DNA of 64,000 nt from a candidate division KSB1 bacterium (GCA_034506255.1 JAPDPX010000010.1:124001-188000), one strand, 5' to 3'; positions 1 to 11,600 are shown, counted from the first letter of the stretch. The notes: generated by a model not told the origin, from the sequence alone. A program made the numbers and translations.

Positions 1-1
1 G

Positions 2-3000
2 CTGCTCACCGTCGCCTGGGAGGCACTGGAGCATGCCGGGCAGGCCCCCGACAAACTCATGGGCAGCCGCACCGGGGTGTTCATCGGCATCGCCGCCTTC
101 GACTACCCCGCCATGCAGATGCAGTTTCTCGAACACCACCAGATCGATGCCTATTATGCCACCGGTTCGTCGCACAGCATTGCCTCGGGACGGCTCTCCT
201 ACTTTTTCGGTCTGCAAGGCCCGAGTATTTCCCTGGATACCGCCTGCTCCTCCTCGCTGGTGTGCGTGCATCTGGCGTGCAACAGCCTGCGGCAGCGCGA
301 ATGCAATCTGGCGCTGGCCGGCGGCGTGAATTTGATCATCGCGCCCGAGCTGTTGATCAACTTTTCGAAAGCGCACATGATGGCGGGCGATGGCCGCTGC
401 AAAACCTTCGATGCTGCCGCCGATGGTTTCGTGCGCGGCGAAGGCGCGGCGCTGGTGGTGCTCAAGCGGCTGTCCGATGCCCTCGCCGACCGCGACAATA
501 TTCTGGCGGTGATTCGCGGCTCGGCGGTGAATCAGGACGGCCGCAGCAGCGGCATCACTGCGCCCAACGGCCCGTCACAGAAGGCGGTGATCCGCCAGGC
601 GTTGCAAAACGCCGGGGTCTCCGCCGCGGAGATCGGATATGTTGAAACCCACGGCACCGGCACGGCGCTGGGTGATCCCATCGAGGCGCAGGCGCTCGGC
701 GCGGTGATGGCGGAAGCGCGCCGCCTGGATCAGCCAGTGGCGATCGGCTCGATCAAAACCAACATCGGCCATCTCGAAACTGCGGCAGGCGTGGCGGGTC
801 TGATCAAAGTCGTGCTCGCGATGCAGCACGGCCAGATTCCACCGCATTTGAATCTGCGCACCCCCAGCCCCCACATCCCGTGGCAGGAGTTGCCGCTGAC
901 AGTTCCCACCCGGCTTACGCCCTGGCCGGCAGTGGCGGGGCGGCGGTTGGGCGCGGTGAGTTCCTTTGGCTTCAGCGGCACCAATGCGCATATCATTGTC
1001 GAGGGCCGCGATTTCGCGCCGCCGGCCGGCGGGCAACCTGGGCGCTCGCGCCACCTGCTCACCCTTTCGGCACGCAGTGCCGCGAATTTGCAGGAGCTGG
1101 CCGGCCGCTATGTCAGGCACTTCGCCGAAAACCCCGCTCTGCCAGCCGCCGACGTTTGCTTCACCGCCAATACCGGACGGGCTCATTTCGATCATCGTCT
1201 GGCCATCGTGGCAGCGGACACGGTGCAATTGCAGCAAAAGCTTTCTTCCTTTCTCGCGCAGCAGGAGGCGCCGGGCGTCATGCACGGCCGTTGTGATCTC
1301 ACCAACCGGCCGGAGGTGGTTTTTCTCTTCACCGGCCAGGGCGGGCAATATGCCAACATGGGGCGCCGGCTTTTTGAGACGCAACCCGTCTTTCGCGCCG
1401 CGCTCGAACGCTGCGCAGAAATCCTGCGCGCGCACCTCGACCGGCCGTTGTGGTCCGTGCTCTTTCCGCAACCCGGTGAGGAAGGCCTGCTCGACCAGAC
1501 CAATTACACCCAGCCGGCCACCTTCGCCCTGCAATATGCCCTGGCGGAGTTGTGGCGATCGTGGGGTGTGGTGCCGGGTTTGATCATGGGGCACAGCGTC
1601 GGGGAAATTGTGGCGGCGACCGTGGCCGGCATGATGAGTTTGGAAGATGGCTTGATGATTGTCAGTGAGCGCGGCCGCCTGATGCACAGCCTGCCGCACA
1701 CGGGCCTGATGGCTTCCATTCTTGCCGGTGAAAAGCGTGTCGCCGAAGCTCTGGCGGGATTCACCGATCGTGTCGCGATCGCGGCCCTCAACGGGCCGGA
1801 AAGTACGGTGATCTCCGGCGAGCGCCAGGCGGTGATGGAGATTTTGCAGCGGCTCGAAGCGCAGGGCATCAAGAGCAAGCTGCTGCAGGTCTCCAACTCG
1901 TTTCACTCGCCCCTGGTGGAGCCGGTGCTGGACGAATTCGAAGCCTCCTGCCGGCGCGCCAGCTACCGGCCGCCCGCCACCGCGCTGTTTTCCAGCATGC
2001 GACTGGCGTTGGTCGACGCAAACCATCTGCTCGACGCAGCCTATTGGCGCCACAACCTGCGACACACCGTGCGCTATGCCGAGGCCATGCAGGCACTGCA
2101 CCAGATGGGGTATCGCATTTTCCTGGAACTGGGGCCGGCCCCGATTTTGGTGGTGATGGGACAGAAATGTTTCCCCGCCGGGGAAGGCGTGTGGCTGCCC
2201 TCGTTGCGCCAGGGCCGCGACGAGGAGGAGCAGATGCTCGACAGCCTTGCCAGTTTGTACGTCCACGGTGTCGAGCTTGACTGGGCGGGTTTCGACCGGC
2301 CCTTTGCCCGCCGTCGCGTCGCGCTGCCCGCCACTCCCATGTCGCCCAAGAGCTATTGGCTGGAAGAATTGAAAGTCTGGCAGCAGGGTTTCACCCCGAA
2401 AACCGCGAGCCGCTGGGAGGAGGTGGAGGAAGCCGGCCATTATCACGCGCGGCAGGTGCCGATGGATTTGGCTCTGCACACCTATCCCGCGAAATGGGCC
2501 TGCCTTGACCGCCTGACCAGCGCCTGTATCGTGAAGGCATTGCGCCAGCTCGGCATTTTCAAGAAAACCGGAGTCGCGTGCCGCGTGGCCGAGTGCCTGG
2601 CGCAATTTCAGATTCAACCGACCTATCGCAATCTCCTGCGGCGCTGGTTTGAAAAACTCACCGCTGAAGGCGTGCTCACGCGCGCGGGTGAAGGCTATGT
2701 GCGCCACAAGCCGTGGCCGCGTCTGACGGCCGAGGCCATTCTCGCGAAGGACGGCGCTCTCTTCGCGGACATTCCGGCGTTGCTGGAATACCTGCAGCGC
2801 TGCGGACGCATGCTGGTGCCTGTTCTCACCGGCGGGGAAAGCCCGCTGGAAACACTTTTCCCCGGCGGCACCAACGCCACCTCGGAGTTCTTGTATCACG
2901 AATGGGCGTTGTCGCGCTACTACACCGGCATTGTCCGCGGTCTGGCGCAAGCCCTCGTGCGCACCCTGCCCGCGACGCAGCCGCTGCGGGTGCTCGAAAT

Positions 3001-4051
3001 CGGTGCGGGCACCGGCGGCACGACCGCCGCGATCCTGCCGGTGCTGCCGGCGACACGCACGCTCTACTACTTCACCGACATGTCGGAGTATTTTTTCACA
3101 CAGGCGGCCGAACGTTTTCGCGCTTATCCTTTCCTGCGCTACGGCATTCTCAACATCGAAAACCCGCCCGCGGAGCAGGGCTTCGGCAGCCACGACTTCG
3201 ACATCGTGGTGGCGGCCAATGTGCTGCATGCCACCAAAAACCTGCATGCCACCGTGGAGAACACCCGGGCCCTGCTCAAGCCCGGCGGCGCTTTGATCCT
3301 CTACGAGACCACGCATCATCCCCACTGGTTCGACATCTCGATCGGGTTGATCGAAGGCTGGCAGTTGTTCGAAGACGATTTGCGCAGCGACAACCCCTTG
3401 CTGCCGACCGAAAAGTGGCAGGCGCTGTTGCGCGAGCACGGTTTCGAGAAAGTCGCGGCTTTTCCCGAGGCTGGCTCACCCGCGGAAATTTTAAACCAGC
3501 ATGTCTTTCTCGCCCGGATGCCGCTGGCCCGTGAAGGCGTGCAGATGCAGGCGGTGACCGCCGGCAGCAGCACGCCAGCCACCGGTCCGGCCGCGGCGGT
3601 TGAGTCTGCCGCGGCAGAGGCCGGAGAGACGCTGGTGCAGCGGCTGCAAAGTCTGCCGCCGGCCGAACGCTTCGAGCAGTTGATCGAGTACGTGCGCCGC
3701 CACGTGGTGAAAGTGTTGCGCCGTGATCCCGATCAAACATTGGGGCGGCGACAACGCCTGATGGAGGTCGGCATTGATTCGCTCATGGCGGTCGAACTGC
3801 GCAACCTGCTGGCACGCGGGCTGGGCATGACAACTTCCCTGCCGGCAACATTGATCTTCGACTATCCCAACATCGAGGCCATTGCCCGGCTGCTGGAGAA
3901 AATGGTGTTTGCTGACGGTGAATCGGCAGGAGTAACCGCCACGCGCAGTGCGCTTGAGGGCAACGGTAAAACCGTCACCGCCGAGGAAATCGCAGCGCTG
4001 TCCGAGGAAGAAGTCGCGGCGATGCTGGAGCGCAAGCTGGAAGCGATTTGA
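2..4051 (+). CDS. PKS1: modular type I PKS, partial: (KS)-AT-cMT-ACP
   Basis: The gene is truncated by the window start; the reading frame is already open at base 2, giving a 1349-residue fragment. Residue 1 here is the codon at base 2. The KS lacks its N-terminus but keeps the active-site Cys82 in TACSSS and the two His, 217 (ETHGTGT) and 257 (NIGHLE). The AT begins near 440 (FLFTGQG), with nucleophile Ser532 in GHSVG. Its selectivity motif reads NSFH rather than HAFH, which still points to malonyl-CoA. After the AT there is no DH; a C-methyltransferase follows, with a SAM loop near 995 (LEIGAGTGG) and ANVLHAT. The ACP phosphopantetheine site is Ser1260 (GIDSLMAVEL). No KR, DH or ER is present, so the expected product is an alpha-methyl-beta-keto thioester. 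The C-terminus, LSEEEVAAMLERKL, is a docking-like tail shared with PKS2 and PKS3. Confidence 0.95.
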   Translation: MLTVAWEALEHAGQAPDKLMGSRTGVFIGIAAFDYPAMQMQFLEHHQIDAYYATGSSHSIASGRLSYFFGLQGPSISLDTACSSSLVCVHLACNSLRQRECNLALAGGVNLIIAPELLINFSKAHMMAGDGRCKTFDAAADGFVRGEGAALVVLKRLSDALADRDNILAVIRGSAVNQDGRSSGITAPNGPSQKAVIRQALQNAGVSAAEIGYVETHGTGTALGDPIEAQALGAVMAEARRLDQPVAIGSIKTNIGHLETAAGVAGLIKVVLAMQHGQIPPHLNLRTPSPHIPWQELPLTVPTRLTPWPAVAGRRLGAVSSFGFSGTNAHIIVEGRDFAPPAGGQPGRSRHLLTLSARSAANLQELAGRYVRHFAENPALPAADVCFTANTGRAHFDHRLAIVAADTVQLQQKLSSFLAQQEAPGVMHGRCDLTNRPEVVFLFTGQGGQYANMGRRLFETQPVFRAALERCAEILRAHLDRPLWSVLFPQPGEEGLLDQTNYTQPATFALQYALAELWRSWGVVPGLIMGHSVGEIVAATVAGMMSLEDGLMIVSERGRLMHSLPHTGLMASILAGEKRVAEALAGFTDRVAIAALNGPESTVISGERQAVMEILQRLEAQGIKSKLLQVSNSFHSPLVEPVLDEFEASCRRASYRPPATALFSSMRLALVDANHLLDAAYWRHNLRHTVRYAEAMQALHQMGYRIFLELGPAPILVVMGQKCFPAGEGVWLPSLRQGRDEEEQMLDSLASLYVHGVELDWAGFDRPFARRRVALPATPMSPKSYWLEELKVWQQGFTPKTASRWEEVEEAGHYHARQVPMDLALHTYPAKWACLDRLTSACIVKALRQLGIFKKTGVACRVAECLAQFQIQPTYRNLLRRWFEKLTAEGVLTRAGEGYVRHKPWPRLTAEAILAKDGALFADIPALLEYLQRCGRMLVPVLTGGESPLETLFPGGTNATSEFLYHEWALSRYYTGIVRGLAQALVRTLPATQPLRVLEIGAGTGGTTAAILPVLPATRTLYYFTDMSEYFFTQAAERFRAYPFLRYGILNIENPPAEQGFGSHDFDIVVAANVLHATKNLHATVENTRALLKPGGALILYETTHHPHWFDISIGLIEGWQLFEDDLRSDNPLLPTEKWQALLREHGFEKVAAFPEAGSPAEILNQHVFLARMPLAREGVQMQAVTAGSSTPATGPAAAVESAAAEAGETLVQRLQSLPPAERFEQLIEYVRRHVVKVLRRDPDQTLGRRQRLMEVGIDSLMAVELRNLLARGLGMTTSLPATLIFDYPNIEAIARLLEKMVFADGESAGVTATRSALEGNGKTVTAEEIAALSEEEVAAMLERKLEAI

Positions 4052-4310
4052 GATTTCTCGGTCGTGGCGCCTTCCGTCGGGCTGCACACATTGGCATGTA
4101 TTGACAGGATGAGTACAGCCGCCCCAAGACGCTGCTGCCGGGCGCCGACCTCCTGTTTGCCCGCAGGTATTCTTGCGGAATTGCGGAGAAAGCGCCGCCT
4201 TTCCTTTCCCACGAAAATACCCTCCCACGAAAAGCTTTTTGTGGGACTTCACTTTCATTTTCATTGGGCGAAGCATTTTCCCAAAAAGAGCTTTGCCGTG
4301 GGACCTCATC

Positions 4311-4455
4311 TTTGTGGGAGGGTTTTTGATGTCTGCTTCCAACGCCGCCCTTCCCTGCTGTGCCGCCGGGGCGGAAGCGGTTGCCCGCCTGCGTAATGCC
4401 TCCGTTACGTGTGGGGACTCAGCGTGGAGATCATCTTGCCTGCCGGGCGGCATTT
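4311..4455. repeat. Dispersed intergenic repeat, inverted relative to 20938-21102
   Basis: The reverse complement of this stretch aligns by eye with 20938-21102. Shared blocks include ACCCTCCCAC, GCGGCACAGCAG, GAGGCATTACGC, CACACGTAAC and CAAGATGATCTC, with scattered substitutions and small indels. The two copies face each other around the PKS2-PKS3 segment. No transposase or clear terminal inverted repeat accompanies them. Confidence 0.7.
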
Positions 4456-4789
4456 TTGTGGTATTTGCCATGCCGCACGCGGCGGCCATCAGGATGAAAA
4501 TGGGCTTTTGGAGCAGTGCCTTCAGGCCCCGACTCTTAAGGGGCTACTGTAAAAGTATTTTCGTGGTCAACGCAAAGCTGTCAGGAAAACTGTGAAGTTT
4601 TCCCTGGCGGCATGGTGACTCCGCGCCCCGGCGTTTCAAAAAGAAAACATTGACGAATCAGTTTCCCATTTGATTTGGGTCATCCGAATTTTGCGTACAT
4701 TTTGCGACAACAAGATGAAAAGAATCGCAAAAGCAGTTCCGTGCCTTCTCTGCTGAGAGCCACTTGCCCTAACTTGATAGCGAACGGCC

Positions 4790-4990
4790 CAACCCCGCCA
4801 GGGTGAAATGTTTAGAGCAATTGTCAACACCTCCACCTTCAAACTCCTTTAGGAGTGACATGTAGCGGCGTTTGCCTTCAATTCAAGAGGAGATCAAGGA
4901 GGAGGCACGATACACCTGTCACCCCGCTGGGGTTTCATTTCGGCGAACGGCACCTGGCTATAAACCTCTCACTCCTATCGGAGTTCATCA
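4790..4990. repeat. Cluster of short REP-like hairpins
   Basis: Several small palindromes lie close together: ACTCC-TTTA-GGAGT (4844-4857), ACCCC-GCT-GGGGT (4921-4933) and ACTCC-TATC-GGAGT (4971-4984), plus a related CCCCGCCAGGG near 4795. The blocks GGGTGAAATG and GGGTTTCATTTC recur next to the palindromes in inverted orientation. None is followed by a T-run, so these look like interspersed repetitive palindromes rather than terminators. Confidence 0.6.
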
Positions 4991-5054
4991 GATGCAAAGA
5001 ACAGTCATGTGGCCATGTACGCTTGAGTCGGATGAACCTTTGATTTGATCAGCC

Positions 5055-5073
5055 ACCACGGCTTGGCCGTGGT
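5055..5073. repeat. Short perfect hairpin of the ACGGC-TTG-GCCGT type
   Basis: ACCACGGC-TTG-GCCGTGGT forms an 8-bp stem with a 3-nt loop. Closely related hairpins with the same ACGGCTTGGCCGT core lie at 59888-59904 and 60005-60021, suggesting a small palindromic repeat family in this genome. Confidence 0.65.
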
Positions 5074-5081
5074 ATTCTTGC

Positions 5082-5192
5082 AGTTTTTGTGGTATTTGCC
5101 ATGTGCATTTGCACACCCATCACAATCAAAATGCAGCGCCGACATCTAGTCTGCAGACGGGAAGCCTGCGCTACGGCACTTTCGTGGTAAAC
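5082..5192. repeat. Dispersed ~100-bp intergenic repeat, copy in reverse orientation
   Basis: Read on the - strand this copy contains TTACCACGAAAGTGCCGTAG, GCGCAGGCTTCC, CTGCAGAC, GATGTCGG, GATGGGTG and CATGGCAAATACCACAAAAA in order. The same order appears at 21171-21315 and 62040-62155 on the + strand. The partly symmetric core (GCAGGCTTCC...CTGCAGAC) may form a hairpin. Confidence 0.65.
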
Positions 5193-5627
5193 CCGGCGCC
5201 GACGTCCTGTCTGCAGGCAGGGATGTCTGCACCACTTCTCACGTTGCTGATGGCCTTCCAAAGCAAGTTCATCTACTGGAAGCAGGGTTTCGCCGGCGGT
5301 GCTTCTCTGGCAAAGCGGTGCTGACTGCGCCGAATTTTTTCCCCACGACAATTGCAATTCTACGAACGTGCATTCTTTTTTCGGAGGTGTCACTTTGGTG
5401 GTGGCCACAGTGGCAGCGCCTCCCAGCAAGCGCAGGTTTTATTTCTTGCGCAATCCTCTCCGCTGGATCACGGCTTTGTCGATACTTACTGGGCTGTAAA
5501 TTGGTGTGCGCCGCACAAATCACCTCACAACTCAGCACTCCAACCAACCGCCGACCCCCGGCGGACAGCCGGAAAAATGACTGGCGTACCCGACAACAGC
5601 AAGGGCATTCTTCCCCGTGAAGGTAAT

Positions 5628-8600
5628 ATGCTGAACAACACTCCCAAGGATTCCAAGGAACTCTCCCCGCTCAAACGCGCTTTTCTCAAAATCGAAGAAA
5701 TGCAGGCCAGGCTGGCAGCCGTCGAGGCGGCCAAACGCGAGCCGATCGCCATTGTCGGCGTGGGCTGCCGGCTGCCGGGTGGTGTGCACGACCCCGAAGG
5801 CTTTTGGCAGCTTCTGGCGGCGGGCGTGGATGCCGTGCAGGAGATGCCGCGCGAGCGTTGGGACATTGAGGCCTATTATGATCCCAATCCCGACACGCCC
5901 GGCAAAACCGTTTGCAAATGGGGCGCGTTCCTGCCGGAAGTGGACAAGTTTGATCCCGCCTTCTTCGGCATTTCGCCGCGCGAAGCCATGAGCATGGATC
6001 CCCAACAACGCCTGCTGCTCGAAGTCGTGTGGGAGGCGCTGGAGAATGCCGGCCAGGCCCCGGATCAGCTCATGGCCAGCCGCACCGGCGTGTTCCTCGC
6101 CATGTGCAAGGTCGACTATGCCCAGATGCTGCTCAAGCAGAATGATCCCGGCCAGCTCGATACCTACTATGCCTCCGGCAACGCTTACAGCACGGCGGCG
6201 GGCCGCATTTCTTATCTGCTCGGTTTGCAGGGCCCCTGCCTGACGGTGGACACCGCCTGCTCCTCTTCACTGGTGGCGGTTCATCTTGCCTGCCAGAGTC
6301 TGCGCGCGGGCGAAAGCCGGATGGCCCTCGCCGGCGGTGTGAATCTCATTTTGTCGCTGGACAACACCATCAGCTTCTCGCGCTCGAACATGCTGGCGGC
6401 CGATGGCCGCTGCAAAACTTTCGATGCCGCCGCCGACGGCTTCGTGCAGGGCGAAGGTTGCGTCATGCTCGTGCTCAAGCGTCTTTCTGATGCGCTGGCG
6501 GATGGCGACCGCATCTATGCCCTGATTCGCGGCAGCGCAATCAATCAGGATGGCGCCAGCAGCGGCCTGACCGCACCCAACGGCCCGGCGCAGGAGGCAG
6601 TGATTCGGGAAGCGCTGCACAATGCCGGCCTGCAACCTGCCGAGGTCGGTTATGTCGAAACACATGGCACCGGCACGTCACTGGGCGATCCCATCGAAGT
6701 GCAGGCCATCGGCGCGGCGCTGGCAGCCGGCCATTCGCAAGAGCATCCCTTGTTGCTCGGCGCGGTGAAAACCAATCTCGGCCATCTCGAGGGGGCCGCG
6801 GGTGTGACCGGTTTGCTCAAGGCCGCGCTTGCCCTGCAGCACCGGCAGATTCCGCCGACCCTCCATTTTAAAACGCCGAATCCCCTGATCCCCTGGGATC
6901 ATTTGCCGGTCAAAGTGGTGACGGCGCTGATTCCCTTCCCCGAGATCAATGGCAGGCGGGTGGCGGGCGTGAGCGCATTTGGCTTCAGCGGGACCAACGC
7001 CCACGTGGTGCTGGAAGAATTTCGCGGGACCTCGCAGAGCAGTGACAGCTCCTCGCGGCAGGCGGTTTCGGCGGTGTCGGCGCGGCCGCGTCACCTGTTG
7101 ACTCTCTCTGCCAGGAGTGAACCGGCTCTGCAGGCCTTGGCACAACGCTATGAAGAGCATCTTGCCAGCCCTGTCGAGTTCGATCTCGCGGCAGTGTGCC
7201 GCAGCGCCAATACCGGCCGCGCCCATCTTTCACACCGTCTGGCGCTGCCCGTGGAGAGCAGGGAGGAATTGCGTGCCAAGCTCGCGGCGTTTGGCCGTGG
7301 CCAATTGCCCGCCGGCTGTCACCGCGGCCAGGTGGTGGTGGATGAGGCACCACAGATCGCCTTTCTCTTCACCGGCCAGGGTGCGCAATATCCCGGCATG
7401 GGACGGCGGCTTTATGAAACCCAGCCGGTTTTCCGGCGGGCGCTGGAGCAGTGCCAGGAGCTGCTGCGGCCGCATCTGCAAAAGCCGCTGCTCTCGGTTA
7501 TGTTCAGTGATCCGGCGGCACCGGAGACGGTGCACGAGCTGCATCAAACCGCCTATACCCAGCCGGCGTTGTTTGCGCTCGAGTATGCCCTGGCCGAGTT
7601 GTGGCGCGCCTGGGGGGTGAAGCCTGCCGCGGTGCTCGGCCATAGTGTGGGCGAATATGCCGCCGCCTGTGTGGCGGGAGTTTTCGATTTGGCAGATGCG
7701 CTCAAGCTGATCGCGGCGCGCGGCCGCCTGATGCAGGAGAAATGCGTTTCCGGCACGATGGCGAGCATCACCGCCTCGGAAGCCGAAGTTGCGGCTGCTC
7801 TCGCCGGCCACAGCGAGGAAGTCGCGATCGCCGCGCTCAACGGCCCGGACAGCACAGTCATTTCCGGTGAGACCGGCGCGGTCGAAAGGCTGTGCCGGAG
7901 GTTCGAAGCCGAAGGCCGCAAGACCAGACGGCTGACGGTGTCCCATGCCTTTCATTCGCCTCTGATGGAACCGATGCTGGAGGAGTTCACCGCTGTTGCC
8001 GCGCAGGTGAAGTATGCCGCGCCGCGTCTCGGGCTGCTTTCCAATGTCACCGGCCGTTTCGAAACCGGCGCGTTCTTCAGCGACCCCGGCTACTGGCGGC
8101 GGCACGTGCGCAGCACCGTACGCTTTGCCGATGCCATGCGGGCGTTGCACGACAAGGGTTATCGCATTTTTCTGGAAGTGGGCCCGCATCCCACGCTGCT
8201 CGGCATGGGCACAAAATGTTTCCCCGCCGGGACCAATGCCGGCGAGCCTTGTCTCTGGCTGCCATCGTTGCGCCAGGGCCGGGACGACTGGCAGCAAATG
8301 CTCGACAGCCTGGCGGCACTTTACGTCAATGGGGTCGCGATTGATTGGGCCGGCTTTGAACAGGACACGCCGCGGCACAAGGTGACGCTGCCGACTTATC
8401 CCTTTCAGCGCCGGCGTTTTTGGTTCGAACAACGCCGGGTGGAGACGCAGCCGAATGCTGCAGGCAGCGCGCGGCATCCCCTGCTCGGCCAGCGGGTGCA
8501 ATCTCCCCTGCTGAAGGAAGTGCTGTTCGAAACGCAAGTGAGCGTCGCGGCCGTGCCCTTTCTCGGGGATCACGTCGTGCATGGTCTGGTGGTCATGCCG

Positions 8601-11600
8601 ACCACCGCGTATCTCGAAATGATTTTGGCTGCAGCCACCGCCCTGTGGGGAGAAGACAGTCACCTCGTGCAGGACATGGACCTGCGCGAGGCGATGACGT
8701 TCGAGGCCGGCGAGTGCCGCACCGTGCAAATGTTGCTGTCGCCCGCCGCGGAGGGTGCCCGGGATTTTCAGATCATCAGTTTTTCCGGCGCCAGTGCGTA
8801 TGGCGCAGACTCCTACAAAGTTCATGCGGCGGGCAAAATGCAACCGGCCCGTTCCAACGGCCATTTGCCTGCGGCGGTGGATCCCGCTGCGCTGCGTGAG
8901 CGCCTGCGTACTGCCGTGCCCGTGCCGGAATATTATGAGCATCTGCGCGCCACCGGTTTGCAGTTCGGGCCGCGCTTCCTTGGAATCGTGCAGCTTTGGC
9001 GCCAGGACGGCGAGGTGCTGGGAGAAATTCACCGCAACGACACGATTGCCGGCGAGGCCGGACGCTTCCACATTCACCCCGCGCTGCTGGATGCCTGCCT
9101 GCAAATTTCCGGCGCCCTGCTCGCCCCTGATCACAACCGGCTCGCCGCCGAGGAAATCTTCATGCCGATCGGCCTGGAAGCTTTTCGTCTGTTTGCTCCT
9201 GCGCCGGCGCAGCTTTTTTCACATGCCGTGCTGCGGCCGCACGCCGCCACCCCTGCCGCCGCTGCGCAAACCCGCGTCATCGATTTTCATATTTATGATG
9301 CCGCAGGCAATCCGGTGGCCGAGCTGCTGGGTTTGCAGGTGAAGCGTGTCGCGGCCGCCTTGTTGCAGCGCGCCGCCAGCGCCGGGTTGAAAGACTGGCT
9401 CTATGAAGTGAAGTGGCTGCCGCAGCCGCTTGCGGGCAAAACCGCCACTGCCGCGGCTCCCGATTTTCTCCCGGACAGCGCGCCGCTCAGCGCACATTTG
9501 CAAGCCGCCCTGCCGGACTTGAGCGCCCGCCACAATTTTGCCGTGTATGACGAATTGCTGCCCCGCCTGGATGCGCTCAGCACTGCTTACATTGTCAAAG
9601 CGCTGCGCGACCTGGGCTGGGAATTCACTCCCGGCCGGCGCTTTGAGGCCGGGGCACTCGCGGCTCGATTAGGTGTGGTGCAACAGCATCAGCGTTTGTT
9701 CCACCGGCTGCTGGAGATTCTGGCAGAAGACGGCATCCTCAGGCGCAGGGAGTCCGACTGGGAAGTGCGGCAGGCGCCGGCGCCCGGCGATCCCGAAAGT
9801 TTGGCGGCAGAGTTCGTTACCGCCCACGCCGAATTGACCCTGCTGCGGCGCGGCGGTGAAAATCTTGCCGAGGTGTTGCGCGGCCGCTGCGATCCCCTGC
9901 AGGTCCTGTTTCCGGGAGGTTCGTTCGATCTTGCGGAAAAGCTTTATCGCGAATCGCCGGCCGCGAAGGTGTACAACGGCCTGGCGCGCCGCGCGATCGC
10001 GCAAATCGTGGCCAGCCTGCCAGCCAACCGCACCCTGCGCGTTCTGGAAGTGGGCGCCGGCACCGGCGGCACCACCTCCTTCATCCTGCCGGAATTTCCG
10101 GCGCAACGCACGGAGTACACTTTCACCGATCTTTCCCCGCTGTTTTTGACGCGTGCCAGGGAGGATTTCGCCGCCCATTCCTTTCTGCGCTACGAGCTGC
10201 TGGACATCGAGCAGGATCCCGAGCAGCAGGGCTTCCGGCCGCACGGGTATGACTTGATCATCGCCGCCAATGTCGTGCACGCCACGCGCGATTTGCGCCA
10301 AACCCTGCGGCACCTCCGGCAACTGCTTGCACCCCGGGGCCTGTTGCTGCTGCTGGAAGGCATGCAGCCGCAGCGCTGGATCGATCTGACCTTTGGCATG
10401 ACCGAGGGCTGGTGGCGTTTCACGGATCTCGAGCTGCGCCCCAACTATCCTTTGCTTCCGCCGGCGGCATGGTTCACCCTGCTGCGCGAACTGGGCTTCG
10501 AGCAGATCGAGACGGTGCCGGCGCAACAGAGCGGCCGCGCCTGGTCGCAGAACGCCCTGCTGCTGTCGCGTGCGCCCGGCGGGCTTGCCATTGCCGACCG
10601 GAAGGATGCCTGGCTGATTTTTGCAGATCAAGGCGGCGTCGCGCAAGGCCTCGCACAGCACCTGCAGGCGCAGGGTGAACGCTGTGTGCTCGTCAGCGCG
10701 GGCGAATCCTTTGCAGCATCGGGAAATGGCAGCTTCCGCGTGGCCCGCGGCCATCGCGAAGATTATCAACGCTTGGTGCAGGAAGCTTTCGTTGCGCCGC
10801 ACCTCTCCTGCCGCGGTGTCGTGCATCTCTGGCCGGCCGATGACTTTGCCGGCGACCAGCTCGACTTGAAGACGCTGATTGACGCGCAGGAGCGCGGCAG
10901 TCGCAGTTTGCTGGCGCTCCTCCAGGCCCTGTTGACGACGCCGGGATTCGAGACACCGGAAGTCTGGGTGGTGACGCGCACCGCCCAGCCGGTGACAGAG
11001 GCGGCACAACTCTTGGCCCTGCCGCACGCCCCGATTTGGGGCTTCGGCCGCGCTCTGGCGCTGGAGCATCCCGAGTTGCGCTGTGTTCGCCTCGATCTCG
11101 ACGCGCCGGCGCACCTTTCCGTCGAGTCGCAACTGTTGCTGAACGAGCTGCTCCATCCGGATGGCGAAGAGCAGGTCGCCTATCGCAACGGTCAGCGTTA
11201 CGTCGCCCGTCTGGCGCGCCGATCGCTGGATTTTTCCTCCGATATTTCCGCGATGGCGAACGCGGGTGAGACGGCGCCGGTGCAGTTGGAGATCGTGCAA
11301 CCCGGTGTGCTCGAGGGGCTGAAACTGAAGCCGGCCAGCCGCCGGCCGCCGGGGCCGCATGAGATCGAGCTGCGTGTCGCCGCCACCGGTTTGAACTTCC
11401 GCGATGTGTTGAACGCGCTGGGCATGCGCCGCGATGAGGATCCGCTCGGCGGCGAAGTCGCGGGCACCGTGGTGCGCGTCGGCAGCGCGGTGAAGGATTT
11501 CAAAGTCGGCGATGAAGTCATTGCTGTCACTGTTGGCGGCTTCAGCACCTTTCTCACGACCTTCACCGCTCTCACCGTGAAGAAGCCGGCCGGACTCGAT

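Larger units (their letters stand above)
4052..5627. other. Repeat-rich intergenic region between PKS1 and PKS2
   Basis: I find no convincing gene in these 1.6 kb. The region holds an inverted copy of a repeat found again before PKS4 (4311-4455), a cluster of short hairpins (4790-4990), a perfect 8-bp-stem hairpin (5055-5073) and a dispersed-repeat copy (5082-5192). The stretch 4600-4800 is clearly AT-richer than its surroundings and could hold a promoter. A TTGACG lies at 4650-4655, but I see no good -10 box at the right distance, so I do not call a promoter. The short open frames here show no start signal or recognisable protein. Confidence 0.7.

Noticed and set aside
2340..2960. Hidden DH or KR domain in PKS1 between AT and cMT
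   Set aside because: No HxxxGxxxxP, no TGGxxGLG; the sequence is the N-terminal lobe of the methyltransferase as in PKS2 and PKS3.
575..3439. Long open frame on the - strand (954 codons)
   Set aside because: It is antisense to the PKS1 domains, and its composition is a mirror of GC-rich codon use. The same effect gives long - strand frames at 9669-12782, 49027-52149 and 52171-55419.
4650..4690. Promoter with TTGACG -35 box
   Set aside because: No acceptable -10 box at 16-18 bp, and promoter consensus in this lineage is uncertain.
4636..4842. Possible 68-residue gene on the - strand in the PKS1-PKS2 gap
   Set aside because: No ribosome site, no recognisable protein features, and it overlaps palindromic repeats.
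5352..5627. Upstream in-frame extension of PKS2
   Set aside because: It adds 92 residues of unusual composition that overlap intergenic DNA, whereas 5628 gives the shared N-terminal helix and a ribosome site.
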